64,000 bases of DNA from JALYYC01 sp963795805 (GTDB lineage Bacteria > Chloroflexota > Dormibacteria > CF-121), in NCBI GenBank assembly GCA_963795805.1, contig CAWCIV010000001.1, forward strand, positions 868,001 to 932,000, given 5' to 3'. Below, piece by piece: positions 34,438-43,598 of this stretch; the first letter of the stretch is position 1, and each line of letters opens with the position of its first letter. A program made the translations under genes and the position numbers. Below the pieces are notes generated by a model, which saw only the letters and a list, made by a program, of their open reading frames with translations, made no database searches and was not told the DNA's origin.

Positions 34438-36288
34438 CTACCAGTAGCGCCAAGCGTTCGCGGGCGTCGTGCCGAACATTTCGTTCCAGAGGACGTCATG
34501 GCCCGTCAGCGGCGAGCGGTTGAACGCGTGGAGGAACGATTGCACACCGATCCGCTTCACGCCGCGCGTGCCGATCAGGCCAACGGTGTTGAGGCGGTCC
34601 GAGGCGTCGCGGTCCCTGAGGTCGAGGCCGCGAAGGTGCCCGTACACCGCGGCGTCGGCAGCGCTGAAGTAGACGCGCTCCAGGGTGGCGTAGCTGTAGA
34701 TACCCGTGTACCACGTGTGCCGCGGCGCCACGATGTCCCAGGGATCGGCGACACCGACCAGGTATGGATAGGTCGCCAGCGATCCGCCAAAGACATCGGA
34801 GACATTCGCCGTATGGCCACCGTCAGACGCCGAGAAGAAGGCGACGATCACCCGCCCGCCTGACATCAGCACCTGGCCGTTGGTCTGATCCACCGCAGCG
34901 TTCTGTGACGCGCTCTCGTTGTCCGCGCCGAGGTACACCTGGAACTGCGTGGTGTCATCGACGTCGTAGAGGGCCGTACTGCCCAGGTGCGTCAGAGCGT
35001 AGCACCGTGCGGCCACGATCTGGGCCTTGATCGCCTCCAGCGGCCAGGAGGAGGGCACCTCGCCGAGGCCCCGGAGGTAGTCCTCGATTGGGAGGACATT
35101 GATGATGTACTCGAGGCCCCCGCTCGGCTGGGCTACGATTGTGCCTCGGTAGTGATGGTAGAGACCGGACGGCCCAAAGACGGCCATTCGCGTAGCGTCG
35201 GAGAGGGGCACGATCTTCTGGACCCCGCCGGCCGCATTCAGACTCACGGCCTGGCCGGCGGCAAGGTTGACGACGCGAGCCCCGGACGTCAGTTGCGCCG
35301 GTCCACTGGGCACGACGCGGTAGGTGGCGGTGCCCCAGAGGACGGCGACGTGAATCGGGGTGTTCGCGGTCGCCAGACTCGCCCAGGTTGCCCCGGTGTA
35401 GAAGTGCTGATCGATGAAGCGGTAGTTCAAGCCGGCCAGCGCCATCCCTTTCGTGCCCCACTGGCCGAGTCCGACGCCGTGACCCCAGCCGTGGCCGCAG
35501 AACCGGACTGATCCGGGTGGGGCGGCGGCAGGACAGGTCGTCCCATATGCCGCGCCGGACCCTTTCAGCACCGCCTGCGCGGCATCGGCCGCGTACTTAT
35601 CGAGCGCCGCCTGGAGCGAGCGGCTCTGCCCACGAAGACCGGCGAGCTGCATCAGGGTCTGGCGGCGCGCCGCATCGAGCTGGTTGTCGTAATTGGCGAC
35701 CGTGGCAACCTGCCCGGCGACATCATTCGCACGCGCTTGCAAGGCGGCGAGCAATGGCGCGAGCGCAACCTGTTGCTGGCTGATCAATTGCCGCTGCGCC
35801 TCGAGCGCCAGGCGCTCCGCCTGGAGCTTCCGAGCCAACTGAAATTCGCCGACCGTCATCTGTTGTAGATAGATGCTTCGATTGAGCAAGTCGTCGAAGC
35901 TACGCGCCGCGAAGAGGAACTCGACCCATCGCGTCCCGCCGAGCTCGTAGACCTTGCGGACGTCCTGCCTGAAGGCGGCCAGGTGCTGCTGGTAGGCCAG
36001 CTGGTCCAGGGCCAGGCGCGTCGTGGCCTCGGCCAGGCGGGTCTGCAACGCCTGCGCCTGGGTGGCGATGGGCGCCAGGTCCGCGTTGCTCTGGGCCAGC
36101 TGTGCCTGGAGGGCGGCGAGTTTTTGTTGGAGGTCTCCCTGCTGCGCCTGCAGCGCGCTCAGATGCTGTTGTTGTTGCTGCTGGGCCAGCTGGACCCGCG
36201 CCAGCCGATCGGCGAGCGTGCTGGGATCGTCCGCATGTGCCGGCACCGCGGAAACAAGAAGGGCCAGCGCGAGCAAGGCGCCGGCCAC
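34438..36288 (-). CDS. Exported coiled-coil SpoIID/LytB-domain protein
   Basis: 616 residues from GTG 36288. A signal peptide (about 1-19, ALLALALLVSAVPAHA) is followed by a Gln/Ala-rich coiled coil (about 22-235) like those of PcsB/EnvC-type cell-wall regulators. The SpoIID/LytB part has CGHGWGHGVGLGQWG, LPIEDYLRGLGEVPSSWP, KAQIVAARCYAL and GGHTANVSDVFGG. SpoIID is a lytic transglycosylase acting on denuded glycan in sporulating Bacillus; here it more likely remodels vegetative peptidoglycan (inference). It is directly preceded by a 50-residue lysine-rich protein gene. Confidence 0.87.
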   Translation of the reverse strand: MAGALLALALLVSAVPAHADDPSTLADRLARVQLAQQQQQQHLSALQAQQGDLQQKLAALQAQLAQSNADLAPIATQAQALQTRLAEATTRLALDQLAYQQHLAAFRQDVRKVYELGGTRWVEFLFAARSFDDLLNRSIYLQQMTVGEFQLARKLQAERLALEAQRQLISQQQVALAPLLAALQARANDVAGQVATVANYDNQLDAARRQTLMQLAGLRGQSRSLQAALDKYAADAAQAVLKGSGAAYGTTCPAAAPPGSVRFCGHGWGHGVGLGQWGTKGMALAGLNYRFIDQHFYTGATWASLATANTPIHVAVLWGTATYRVVPSGPAQLTSGARVVNLAAGQAVSLNAAGGVQKIVPLSDATRMAVFGPSGLYHHYRGTIVAQPSGGLEYIINVLPIEDYLRGLGEVPSSWPLEAIKAQIVAARCYALTHLGSTALYDVDDTTQFQVYLGADNESASQNAAVDQTNGQVLMSGGRVIVAFFSASDGGHTANVSDVFGGSLATYPYLVGVADPWDIVAPRHTWYTGIYSYATLERVYFSAADAAVYGHLRGLDLRDRDASDRLNTVGLIGTRGVKRIGVQSFLHAFNRSPLTGHDVLWNEMFGTTPANAWRYW

Positions 36289-36299
36289 CCGCCGCCGGA

Positions 36300-36452
36300 C
36301 TATTCGGACGGCGCTCCCGCCGGACCCGGCGAACCGGGTTCAGGCCGTGGAGTGAAGGTTGGGTTGCTGAACGGCGTGCTAACGCCCTTCGGCTTCTTTT
36401 CCTTCTTCTTCTTTTTGACCTCGCGCTTGCCCTTGTCGCGCGACTTGGCCAT
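36300..36452 (-). CDS. 50-residue lysine-rich protein
   Basis: A short ORF (MAKSRDKGKREVKKKKKEKK...) with a very basic N-terminal half and a Pro/Gly-rich C-terminal half ending GAPSE. ATG 36452 has a strong GGGAGG ribosome binding site 7-8 bases upstream. The TAG stop is 11 bases before the GTG of the SpoIID-like gene, so both are probably on one mRNA. The Lys tract suggests nucleic-acid or anionic-polymer binding. Function unknown; similar short Lys-rich proteins occur in related phyla as I recall. Confidence 0.75.
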   Translation of the reverse strand: MAKSRDKGKREVKKKKKEKKPKGVSTPFSNPTFTPRPEPGSPGPAGAPSE

Positions 36453-36493
36453 GGTTCCTGCCTCCCTTACCGAGATCGGGAGTTGCCATTGTA

Positions 36494-37411
36494 TCAGCGG
36501 GTCGCCGAAAGTGCGCGTAGGCAGGCGACCACGGAGGCGCCCAACGCCGACAGATCGTATCCGCCCTCCAGGACCCAGACGCTTCGGCCGCCGGCATAGC
36601 GGTCGGCCCAGGCTCGGATGAGGCCGGCCAGCTCGCCGTAGGCCTCGGTCGTCACCTCGAGCCCGGCGAGGGGGTCGTCGCGGTGGGCGTCGAAGCCGGC
36701 CGAGACGAGGATCAACTCCGGTCGGAAAGCGTCGAGGGCCGGGCCAACCGTCTTCTCGTAGGCCTGCAGGAACTCGTGGTCGCCGCTCCCGGCCCTAAGC
36801 GGCAGGTTGTGGATGGTTCCGTGCCGGCCGCGTTCGGTGGCCGCCCCGGTCCCCGGATAGAAGGGGTACTGGTGCGTCGAGGCATAGAAGAGGTCCGCAT
36901 CGGTCTCGAAGGTGTGCTGCGTCCCATTGCCGTGATGGACGTCGAAGTCGATGACGGCGATGCGCTTGATCCCTTCGACGCGGGCCGCGGCCACGCCGAT
37001 CGCGACATTGTTCAGCAGGCAGAAGCCCATCGCCCGGGCGGTCTCCGCGTGATGGCCCGGTGGTCGAACCACCGCGAAGGCGTGCGACACGGTTCCATCG
37101 AGCACCTGCCGGACACCCGTGACGACCGCACCGGCGGCGGTGCGGGCGGCGAGCATCGAGAGGCTGGTCAGGTAGGTGTCGGGGTCGAGGTACCCTCCCC
37201 CCTCCTCTGCAGCCAGGTCAAGCCGTTTCAGGTATGCCTGCGCATGAATGGTCCGGACCAGTGATTCCTCCGCAGGCGTAACGGTCTCTGGCGAAAGGCC
37301 CAGGTCGGCATGCTTGATGGCATCGAGAATGGCAAGCACGCGGTCTGGACGCTCCGGATGGCCTTCGGCACGATGGCCCGCTTGCTCAGGATTCGTGAGC
37401 AGGGCGATCAT
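36494..37411 (-). CDS. Histone-deacetylase-family (AcuC-like) amidohydrolase
   Basis: Zinc-dependent deacetylase fold; bacterial members act on acetylated lysines, acetylpolyamines or acetyl-CoA synthetase. The 305 residues have HPERPDRV, the active-site RPPGHHA (about 117-123), metal ligands in DFDVHHGNGTQ (about 150-160) and SAGFDAHRDDP. The start overlaps the end of the upstream LigB-AMMECR1 gene by 4 bases. The true substrate is uncertain. Confidence 0.9.
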   Translation of the reverse strand: MIALLTNPEQAGHRAEGHPERPDRVLAILDAIKHADLGLSPETVTPAEESLVRTIHAQAYLKRLDLAAEEGGGYLDPDTYLTSLSMLAARTAAGAVVTGVRQVLDGTVSHAFAVVRPPGHHAETARAMGFCLLNNVAIGVAAARVEGIKRIAVIDFDVHHGNGTQHTFETDADLFYASTHQYPFYPGTGAATERGRHGTIHNLPLRAGSGDHEFLQAYEKTVGPALDAFRPELILVSAGFDAHRDDPLAGLEVTTEAYGELAGLIRAWADRYAGGRSVWVLEGGYDLSALGASVVACLRALSATR

Positions 37412-38709
37412 TTTAGGGTCCGCGTGCGAAATCGCTCCAGCCGGAGCGGCGCCCGGCGGTCGATGCCGGCCTTGTCGCAGGCGGCGGCGATCTGCTCGTC
37501 AGCCGTATCGATCCCCTTGATTCCCGGAAGCAGGAGCGCCTGCCGGTCCCACTGCCGGACGATCACGCCATAGACCGCTGGGTCGAGGCTCTGTGCGTCG
37601 GCGATCGGCTCGGGCGGATCGAGCAGCTGCGCCGAGACCGTGAGCGCCGGTACCTCGTCGGGACCGACCGGCTCGAAGCGTGGGTCCTTGATCGCGGAGG
37701 CAATCGCATAGCGAATGATCTCCCGGATGGCGCTGGCTTCGGTTGGCACGATGCTGCCCATACAGCCCCGCAGCTCGCCGCCTTTTCGTAGGGTCACGAA
37801 TGCCGCCGACGGTTTGCGGAGCTCGGCGGGGATCTGTTCCGGTGGATCGATGCGACGCCCCTCGCGCAGGTAGGTGACGATTGCGCGCCGGCCCAGCTCC
37901 TGGAGGTCGAGCGCCACCGGGTCCAGTCCGAAACGCACGACCGGATACCCGACGCCGAAGGGGCCCTCGTAGCTGAGGACCTCGGAACGCAGGCCGGCCG
38001 CCCGCGCCGCCCCGAGCAGGATCGCCAGCGGGCGCAGCCCGCATTCGCCAGCCTCATCAGGAAGGTCGGGATTGATTCGCTCGATCGCATCCCACTTCTG
38101 GGTCGAGAGCGCCTCGATCACCAGGCGGTCGAAGAGCACGCCCTCGGGGCGAAACCCGTAGGGGGCGTCGGGTGTCAGTCGATGCGATAGGTCGCCCGAG
38201 GCCAGCAGGACGGCATCCCGCCCGCCAAGGTAGGTATGCAGGAAGGCCCCGAATTGCTGAAATCGCTCGAGCGGCCAGCCGCTGATTCCGAGGACGACGA
38301 GCCGCCGGGCCCGCCGGGTCTCTGCCAGGAGGTGCAGCGGCACGACGGCACCGTGGTCCAACTCGGGATCATCGCTCCAGGTCAGCGGAAAGCCCGCGGT
38401 CACGGCCGCGGTCATGAGACCCTGGGCGACGTCCAGGTCGAGCTCCGCCTCGACCGACACATGACGGGCCCCGAAGCGTCGAAGGTCGCCAGCGAGGTGG
38501 CGGCTGCGACGAAGCGGCAGCTCGCGCAATGCCGCCGGCCCGTGGGGCGAGACCAGGACCAGCAGGTCTCCCGGCATCTGGCTCAGGTGCGCATCGAGCT
38601 GTCGCATCGCTGATGCCGTCGCGTCCACGCTGGCCGTGCGTGGGCCGCCAACCTCGGGCACGAGCACCGGCGGGTGCGCGACGAGGGCGCCGGCGACGAT
38701 GCCGGGCAT
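37408..38709 (-). CDS. LigB/Memo-like domain fused to AMMECR1
   Basis: 433 residues in two modules. The N-terminal part (about 1-260) is a class III extradiol-dioxygenase/Memo-like domain (HPPVLVPEVGG, VSPHGPAA, DDPELDHGAVVPLHLL, LASGDLSHRL). The C-terminal part (about 265-433) is an AMMECR1 domain with the hallmark LRGCMGSI. These are the A and B components of the AmmeMemoRadiSam system, whose radical-SAM partner is not in this window. The reaction is unknown. It overlaps the deacetylase gene and follows pyrF by 5 bases. Confidence 0.88.
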   Translation of the reverse strand: MPGIVAGALVAHPPVLVPEVGGPRTASVDATASAMRQLDAHLSQMPGDLLVLVSPHGPAALRELPLRRSRHLAGDLRRFGARHVSVEAELDLDVAQGLMTAAVTAGFPLTWSDDPELDHGAVVPLHLLAETRRARRLVVLGISGWPLERFQQFGAFLHTYLGGRDAVLLASGDLSHRLTPDAPYGFRPEGVLFDRLVIEALSTQKWDAIERINPDLPDEAGECGLRPLAILLGAARAAGLRSEVLSYEGPFGVGYPVVRFGLDPVALDLQELGRRAIVTYLREGRRIDPPEQIPAELRKPSAAFVTLRKGGELRGCMGSIVPTEASAIREIIRYAIASAIKDPRFEPVGPDEVPALTVSAQLLDPPEPIADAQSLDPAVYGVIVRQWDRQALLLPGIKGIDTADEQIAAACDKAGIDRRAPLRLERFRTRTLK

Positions 38710-38714
38710 CCGAC

Positions 38715-39545
38715 CTAGGCTCGGGCCGTCACCGGTTCGGCCCGGACCGCATTGATCGCATCACGGTAGGCGATGGCTGCCCGGCGCGCGGCGTCTGCAA
38801 AGTCGTCGCTGCCCGACGCGAACAGAATGCCACGAGAGATCGGTACGATGGCACCGCGACCATCCGCTCGCAGCGCGGCCCGCACCGCCGTGTCGAGGTC
38901 AGCCCCCTGGGCGCCGATCCCGGGCACCAGCAGGAGCCGATTGCCCGCGATCTGTCGGACGTCGCGCAACTCCGCCGGCGCCGTCGCGCCAACCACGAGG
39001 CCGAGGTTGCCATAGTGGTCCCATCGGACCGCTGCCCGGGCGACGTGCCGGTAGAGCGCCTCGCCCTCGACCCGCAGGTGCTGAAACTCATTCGCTCCGG
39101 GATTCGAGGTGCGGCAGAGGACGAAGACTTCCTTGTTCTTGTGAGCGAGGAAGGGAGCCACGGAATCGTGACCGAGGTAGGGGTGGACGGTGACGGCGTC
39201 CGCGCCCCAGGCGCTGAAGATGCCGTGAGCGTACGCCTGGGCGGTGCTCGCCAGGTCGCCCCGCTTGGCGTCGAAGATGACCGGCTTACCGGGCTTCAGC
39301 GTCGCCATCGTCTGCTCCAGCAGCCCGCTGCCCTCCCGACCCCAGCGCTCGAAAAACGCCAGGTTGATCTTGTAGGAGGCCACCGTGTCGGCGGTCGCTT
39401 CCACGATCGCTCGGACGAACGCGGCGACCCCCGCCGGCGAGCGCTCGATCTGGCTCGGCATCAGATCGGGCTCCGGGTCGAGGCCGAGGCAGAGCAGGGA
39501 TCCGCTCGCCTCTTCACTCAGGCGCAGCTTCTCCTTGAACGTCAT
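38715..39545 (-). CDS. pyrF: Orotidine 5'-phosphate decarboxylase
   Basis: Last step of UMP synthesis. The 276-residue protein is the longer type 2 (PyrF2) form, as in mycobacteria. Catalytic residues are in KPVIFDAKRGDL (about 86-97); LCLGLDPEPDLMP and YKINLAFFE are also conserved. It starts at ATG 39545 with TAACAT (minus strand) ending 9 bases upstream. It heads a three-gene operon with the LigB-AMMECR1 and deacetylase genes. Confidence 0.95.
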   Translation of the reverse strand: MTFKEKLRLSEEASGSLLCLGLDPEPDLMPSQIERSPAGVAAFVRAIVEATADTVASYKINLAFFERWGREGSGLLEQTMATLKPGKPVIFDAKRGDLASTAQAYAHGIFSAWGADAVTVHPYLGHDSVAPFLAHKNKEVFVLCRTSNPGANEFQHLRVEGEALYRHVARAAVRWDHYGNLGLVVGATAPAELRDVRQIAGNRLLLVPGIGAQGADLDTAVRAALRADGRGAIVPISRGILFASGSDDFADAARRAAIAYRDAINAVRAEPVTARA

Positions 39546-39554
39546 TTGAATTGA

Positions 39555-39560
39555 ATGTTA
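39555..39560 (-). promoter_or_regulatory. -10 hexamer TAACAT of pyrF
   Basis: It ends 9 bases before the pyrF ATG and faces away from the 2-oxoglutarate dehydrogenase -10, only 6 bases away. Confidence 0.45.
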
Positions 39561-39566
39561 GCCGGG

Positions 39567-39572
39567 TAGAAT
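39567..39572 (+). promoter_or_regulatory. -10 hexamer TAGAAT of the 2-oxoglutarate dehydrogenase gene
   Basis: TAGAAT ends 6 bases before GTG 39579. The two divergent genes share a 33-base gap, so their promoters must overlap. Confidence 0.6.
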
Positions 39573-39578
39573 CTCACC

Positions 39579-42500
39579 GTGCCCCAGTCGACGATTCAGG
39601 TCACCCTTCCGGAGATGGGCGAGTCCGTCACCGAAGGCACGGTCGCCCGGTGGCTCAAGCAGGTCGGTGACTTGGTCCGCGAGGGCGAGGGCCTGGTCGA
39701 GGTGACGACCGACAAGGTCGACGCTGAGGTCCCGGCGCCCAAGAGCGGCAAATTGCTCAAGATCCTGGCCGACGCCGGCGTCACGATCGCGGTCGGTGCG
39801 CCGCTCGGCGAGATCGAGGTGGGCGCCGCCGGCGACGGCAAGGGGAGCGCGGCCGCCCCGCCGAAGGCGACTGCCCCGACGGCGCCAAAACCGCCACCCG
39901 CCCAGGCCGAGCGCCCCGCGCCGAACGGCGAACCGACAGCCGCAGCTCCCCAAGCGACCGAGGGTGCGGCCCTCCTGGCCCGCGCGCGCGGCCTGGACCT
40001 CGACAAGGTGAAGGGCACCGGTCCGCAGGGCTCGATCCGCCGGCGCGACGTGCTCCAGGCGCTCGAGAGTCCGGCACCCGCAGCACCCGCCAAAGATCCG
40101 GCGGCGGTTGCCGAGCAATCGGCGGCGGCTTCAACCGCCAAGCCGCCCGATGCAGCGCCGGCCCCGGCGCAGACGCCCACCGGCTCGATCCCGTTGCGTG
40201 GCGCGATGAGCGCGCTTGTCAAGCACATGGAGGAGAGCCGCGAGGTCCCGACCGCCACCAGCTTCCGGACCATCCGGGTCGATGTCCTCGACCAGCGGCG
40301 CCGGCAGCTGAACCAGGCGATCCAGGCGGCCGGCCGCCCCGAGAAGCTTTCCTACACGCACCTGGTCGCCTTCGCGACCGTCCGTGCAATCAAGGACGTG
40401 CCCTCCATGGCGGTGGTCTTCGACCGCGTCGACGGCGTGCCGACACGAATCGCCCGCGGCGTGCACTTCGGCCTGGCGGTCGACGTCCAACGTTCGGATG
40501 GCAGCCGCATGCTGATGGTGCCGGTGATGCACGACGCCGATCGGCTCGACTTCGCCGGCTTCCGGGACCGCTACGAGACGCTCGTCGCGCGGGCACGCAC
40601 CGGCAAGCTGGCGGCGGATGACCTGAGCGGTGCCACCCTGGTGCTCACCAATCCGGGCGGGATCGGCACGTCCGCCTCGGTTCCCCGGCTGATGAAGGGC
40701 CAGGGGACGATCGTCGCCACCGGGGCGATCGGGTACCCGCCCGAGTTCACAAGCCTGGCGGAATCCGGGCTTCGTCAGCTCGGCGTCTCAAAGGTGATGA
40801 CCATGACCAGCACCTACGACCACCGGGTCATCCAGGGTGCAGAGTCGGGGGAGTTCCTGCGGCGAATCGAGGAGCTGCTGGCCGGTGCCGACGGCTTTTA
40901 CGAATCGGTCTTCGACGCGATGCATGTGTCGATGCCCGCCGGGGCCGCAGAGGCCACGCGACCCGCGACGGCCGCCGGCGAGCCAGCCGCGGCGCTCTCC
41001 CCCACCGCCGAAGCCGAGATGCTTCGCGCGGTCGCCGCCGCGATGGCGCTGGTCGCCGCCTATCGCAGCCATGGGCACCTCGCCGCACGGCTCGACCCGC
41101 TTGGGAGTCCGCCCGTCGGCGATCCCTCGCTCGACCCGATGAACCACGGACTGACACCGGCCTTGATGGAGACCGTGCCCGCGGCCGTGCTTCGCGTCCG
41201 GGTCCCAGGTGAGACGCTCGCCGAGGCGCTTCCCTACCTGCATGAAACCTACTGCGGCACAATCGCCTACGAGATCGAACACATCTCCAGCCACGAGCAA
41301 CGGAACTGGTTGCGAGAGAAGATCGAGTCCGGTCGCTACCGGCAGCCGCTCTCGCCGGAGCGGAAGCTGCAACTCCTGGGGCGGCTGACCAAAGTCGAGA
41401 CGATGGACCGGTATCTACGGCGGACCTTCCTCGGACAGAAGACCTTCTCCATCGAAGGCCTCGACTCGATGGTCGTGATGCTGGAGGAGGCTCTGCAGCT
41501 GCTGGCGGACAACGGCGCCCGCCAGGTCATCATGGGCATGGCCCATCGCGGCCGCCTGAGCGTGATCGCGCACGTCGTGAACCGGCCGTACGAGTCGATC
41601 CTGGTGGAGTTCGAGCAGGGCCAGGAGCGACTGCAGGCCGGCGATACGACCGGGGATGTGAAGTACCATGCCGAGGCGGAAGGGACCTATATCACCCCGA
41701 ACGGGAAGCAGGTCTCGGTCAGCCTGCTCGCCAATCCGAGCCATCTCGAGGCGGTGGATCCGGTGGTCGAGGGCTGGACCCGGGCACAGCAGACGCGTCG
41801 CAAGGGTGCGGAGCTGCACATCGACCGCACCGGGACGGTCCCCATCCTGATCCACGGGGATGCCTCGTTTGCCGCGCAGGGTGTGGTCGCCGAGGTTCTC
41901 AACCTGCAAAAGCTGGCCGGCTACACCACCGGCGGGACGCTGCACCTGATCGCCAACAACCAGGTGGGCTTCACCACCGGTCCCGAGGAAGGGCGCTCGA
42001 CCCGCTACGCGTCCGACGTCGCCAAGGGCTTCGACCTCCCGATCGTGCACGTCAATGCCGACGACATCACAGCCTGCGTCAGCGCGGTGCGGCTGGCGAT
42101 CGCGTTCCGACAGAAATTCGGCCGGGACGTGGTCATCGACCTGATCGGCTACCGGCGGGTCGGCCACAACGAAACTGATGAGCCCGCCTATACGCAACCC
42201 CTGATGTACGACGCGATCAAGGAGCATCCCTCCGTCCGTGAGCTGTTCGCCGCCCAGCTGATCGAGGAGGGCCTGCTGACCGCGGATGACGCGGCGGCGC
42301 GCGCCACCGCCGCCGATGAGCGGTTGAAAGGGGCCCACGAGGATGTCAAGTCGAGCGCCGCCCACGCGCCCGAGACCCACCGGCCGGCCATGGATCCGTC
42401 CCCGGAAACCGACATCAAGACCACGGTGCCGCCGGAGATGCTGGAGTCGCTGGCCCGTCAACTGCTGGCGGTGCCAACCGGATTCACCGTCCACCCCAAG

Positions 42501-43586
42501 CTGGCGAAGCAGATGGAACGCCGGCGCGCGCCGCTCGCCGAGCGGGAGATCGATTGGGCCCAGGCAGAGGAGCTTGCCTTTGCCAGCCTCGTCACCAGTG
42601 GCATCCCGGTCCGCCTGACCGGACAGGACACCGAGCGCGGCACCTTCAGCCAGCGGCACCTCGTCTTCCACGACCCGAAGACCGGCAAGCGCTGGGCACC
42701 GATCCAGCACCTGGTCGGGGCGACAGCCACCCTCGAGCTCCATAACAGTCCGCTCTCCGAGTACGCCGCGCTCGGTTTCGAGTACGGCTACAGCGCCGAG
42801 GCGCCCGAGGCGCTGGTGTGCTGGGAAGCGCAGTTCGGCGACTTCGCCAACGGCGCGCAGATCGTGATCGACCAGTTCATCGTCTCCGGCCTCGCCAAGT
42901 GGGGCCAGCCGTCACGACTCACCCTGCTCCTACCTCACGGATACGAAGGCGCCGGGCCGGAGCACTCCAGCGCCCGCCTCGAGCGCTTCCTTCAACTCGC
43001 GGCAGAGGGCAACATCCGGGTCTTTAGTCCCAGTACACCTGCCCAATACTTCCACGCCCTCCGCCGCCAGGCGCTGCACACCCGGCCGCGTCCGCTCGTG
43101 ATCATGACGCCGAAAAGCCTGCTTCGCTCGAAAGCCTCGGTCTCGTCGCTCGGCGACTTCACAGTCAATGGCTTCAAACGCGTCATCGATGACCCGATGA
43201 TGGCGGAGCCTCGTGATGAGGTCATCCGGATCATCCTCTGCAGCGGAAAGGTCTACTACGATCTGATGGCGAGCCCGCTTCGGGCGGAGGCAAAGGACCT
43301 CGCCATCATCCGACTGGAATTGCTGGAACCACTCCGAACGGACGACCTGCTCGGGGTGATCGGCAAATATCCCAACGCGAAGCAGCTCATCTGGGTCCAG
43401 GAGGAGCCGATGAACATGGGGGCCTGGGCGCATGTCAAGCGGCGGTTGGAGCCGAAGCTTCCCGAGCATCTGCCGCTCAGCTACGTCGGACGCCCGGAGC
43501 GTGCCAGCCCGAGCGAAGGCTACGCGGCCGCCCACCAGGCGCAGGAAGACAAAATCGTGCAGGCCGCGCTCAACCCGACGCGCTAG
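39579..43586 (+). CDS. Single-chain lipoyl-E2-E1 2-oxoglutarate dehydrogenase
   Basis: Oxidatively decarboxylates 2-oxoglutarate in the TCA cycle. In order along 1335 residues: a lipoyl domain (1-80, lipoyl-Lys46 in VTTDKVDAEV), a Pro/Ala linker, a peripheral-subunit-binding domain (about 127-160, LARARGLDLDKVKGTG), an acyltransferase domain (about 200-430, active-site region TYDHRVIQGAESGEF), and a thiamine-diphosphate E1 (about 470-1335, MGMAHRGRLSVIAHV, GDASFAAQGVVAE). Actinobacterial Kgd/OdhA has the E2-E1 fusion but lacks the lipoyl domain; only E3 would be needed from outside here. Confidence 0.94.
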   Translation: MPQSTIQVTLPEMGESVTEGTVARWLKQVGDLVREGEGLVEVTTDKVDAEVPAPKSGKLLKILADAGVTIAVGAPLGEIEVGAAGDGKGSAAAPPKATAPTAPKPPPAQAERPAPNGEPTAAAPQATEGAALLARARGLDLDKVKGTGPQGSIRRRDVLQALESPAPAAPAKDPAAVAEQSAAASTAKPPDAAPAPAQTPTGSIPLRGAMSALVKHMEESREVPTATSFRTIRVDVLDQRRRQLNQAIQAAGRPEKLSYTHLVAFATVRAIKDVPSMAVVFDRVDGVPTRIARGVHFGLAVDVQRSDGSRMLMVPVMHDADRLDFAGFRDRYETLVARARTGKLAADDLSGATLVLTNPGGIGTSASVPRLMKGQGTIVATGAIGYPPEFTSLAESGLRQLGVSKVMTMTSTYDHRVIQGAESGEFLRRIEELLAGADGFYESVFDAMHVSMPAGAAEATRPATAAGEPAAALSPTAEAEMLRAVAAAMALVAAYRSHGHLAARLDPLGSPPVGDPSLDPMNHGLTPALMETVPAAVLRVRVPGETLAEALPYLHETYCGTIAYEIEHISSHEQRNWLREKIESGRYRQPLSPERKLQLLGRLTKVETMDRYLRRTFLGQKTFSIEGLDSMVVMLEEALQLLADNGARQVIMGMAHRGRLSVIAHVVNRPYESILVEFEQGQERLQAGDTTGDVKYHAEAEGTYITPNGKQVSVSLLANPSHLEAVDPVVEGWTRAQQTRRKGAELHIDRTGTVPILIHGDASFAAQGVVAEVLNLQKLAGYTTGGTLHLIANNQVGFTTGPEEGRSTRYASDVAKGFDLPIVHVNADDITACVSAVRLAIAFRQKFGRDVVIDLIGYRRVGHNETDEPAYTQPLMYDAIKEHPSVRELFAAQLIEEGLLTADDAAARATAADERLKGAHEDVKSSAAHAPETHRPAMDPSPETDIKTTVPPEMLESLARQLLAVPTGFTVHPKLAKQMERRRAPLAEREIDWAQAEELAFASLVTSGIPVRLTGQDTERGTFSQRHLVFHDPKTGKRWAPIQHLVGATATLELHNSPLSEYAALGFEYGYSAEAPEALVCWEAQFGDFANGAQIVIDQFIVSGLAKWGQPSRLTLLLPHGYEGAGPEHSSARLERFLQLAAEGNIRVFSPSTPAQYFHALRRQALHTRPRPLVIMTPKSLLRSKASVSSLGDFTVNGFKRVIDDPMMAEPRDEVIRIILCSGKVYYDLMASPLRAEAKDLAIIRLELLEPLRTDDLLGVIGKYPNAKQLIWVQEEPMNMGAWAHVKRRLEPKLPEHLPLSYVGRPERASPSEGYAAAHQAQEDKIVQAALNPTR

Positions 43587-43589
43587 AAT
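43584..43589 (+). promoter_or_regulatory. -10 hexamer TAGAAT of the 43,599 gene
   Basis: It contains the stop codon TAG of the preceding gene and ends 9 bases before ATG 43599. Confidence 0.5.
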
Positions 43590-43598
43590 TCTCGCCGG

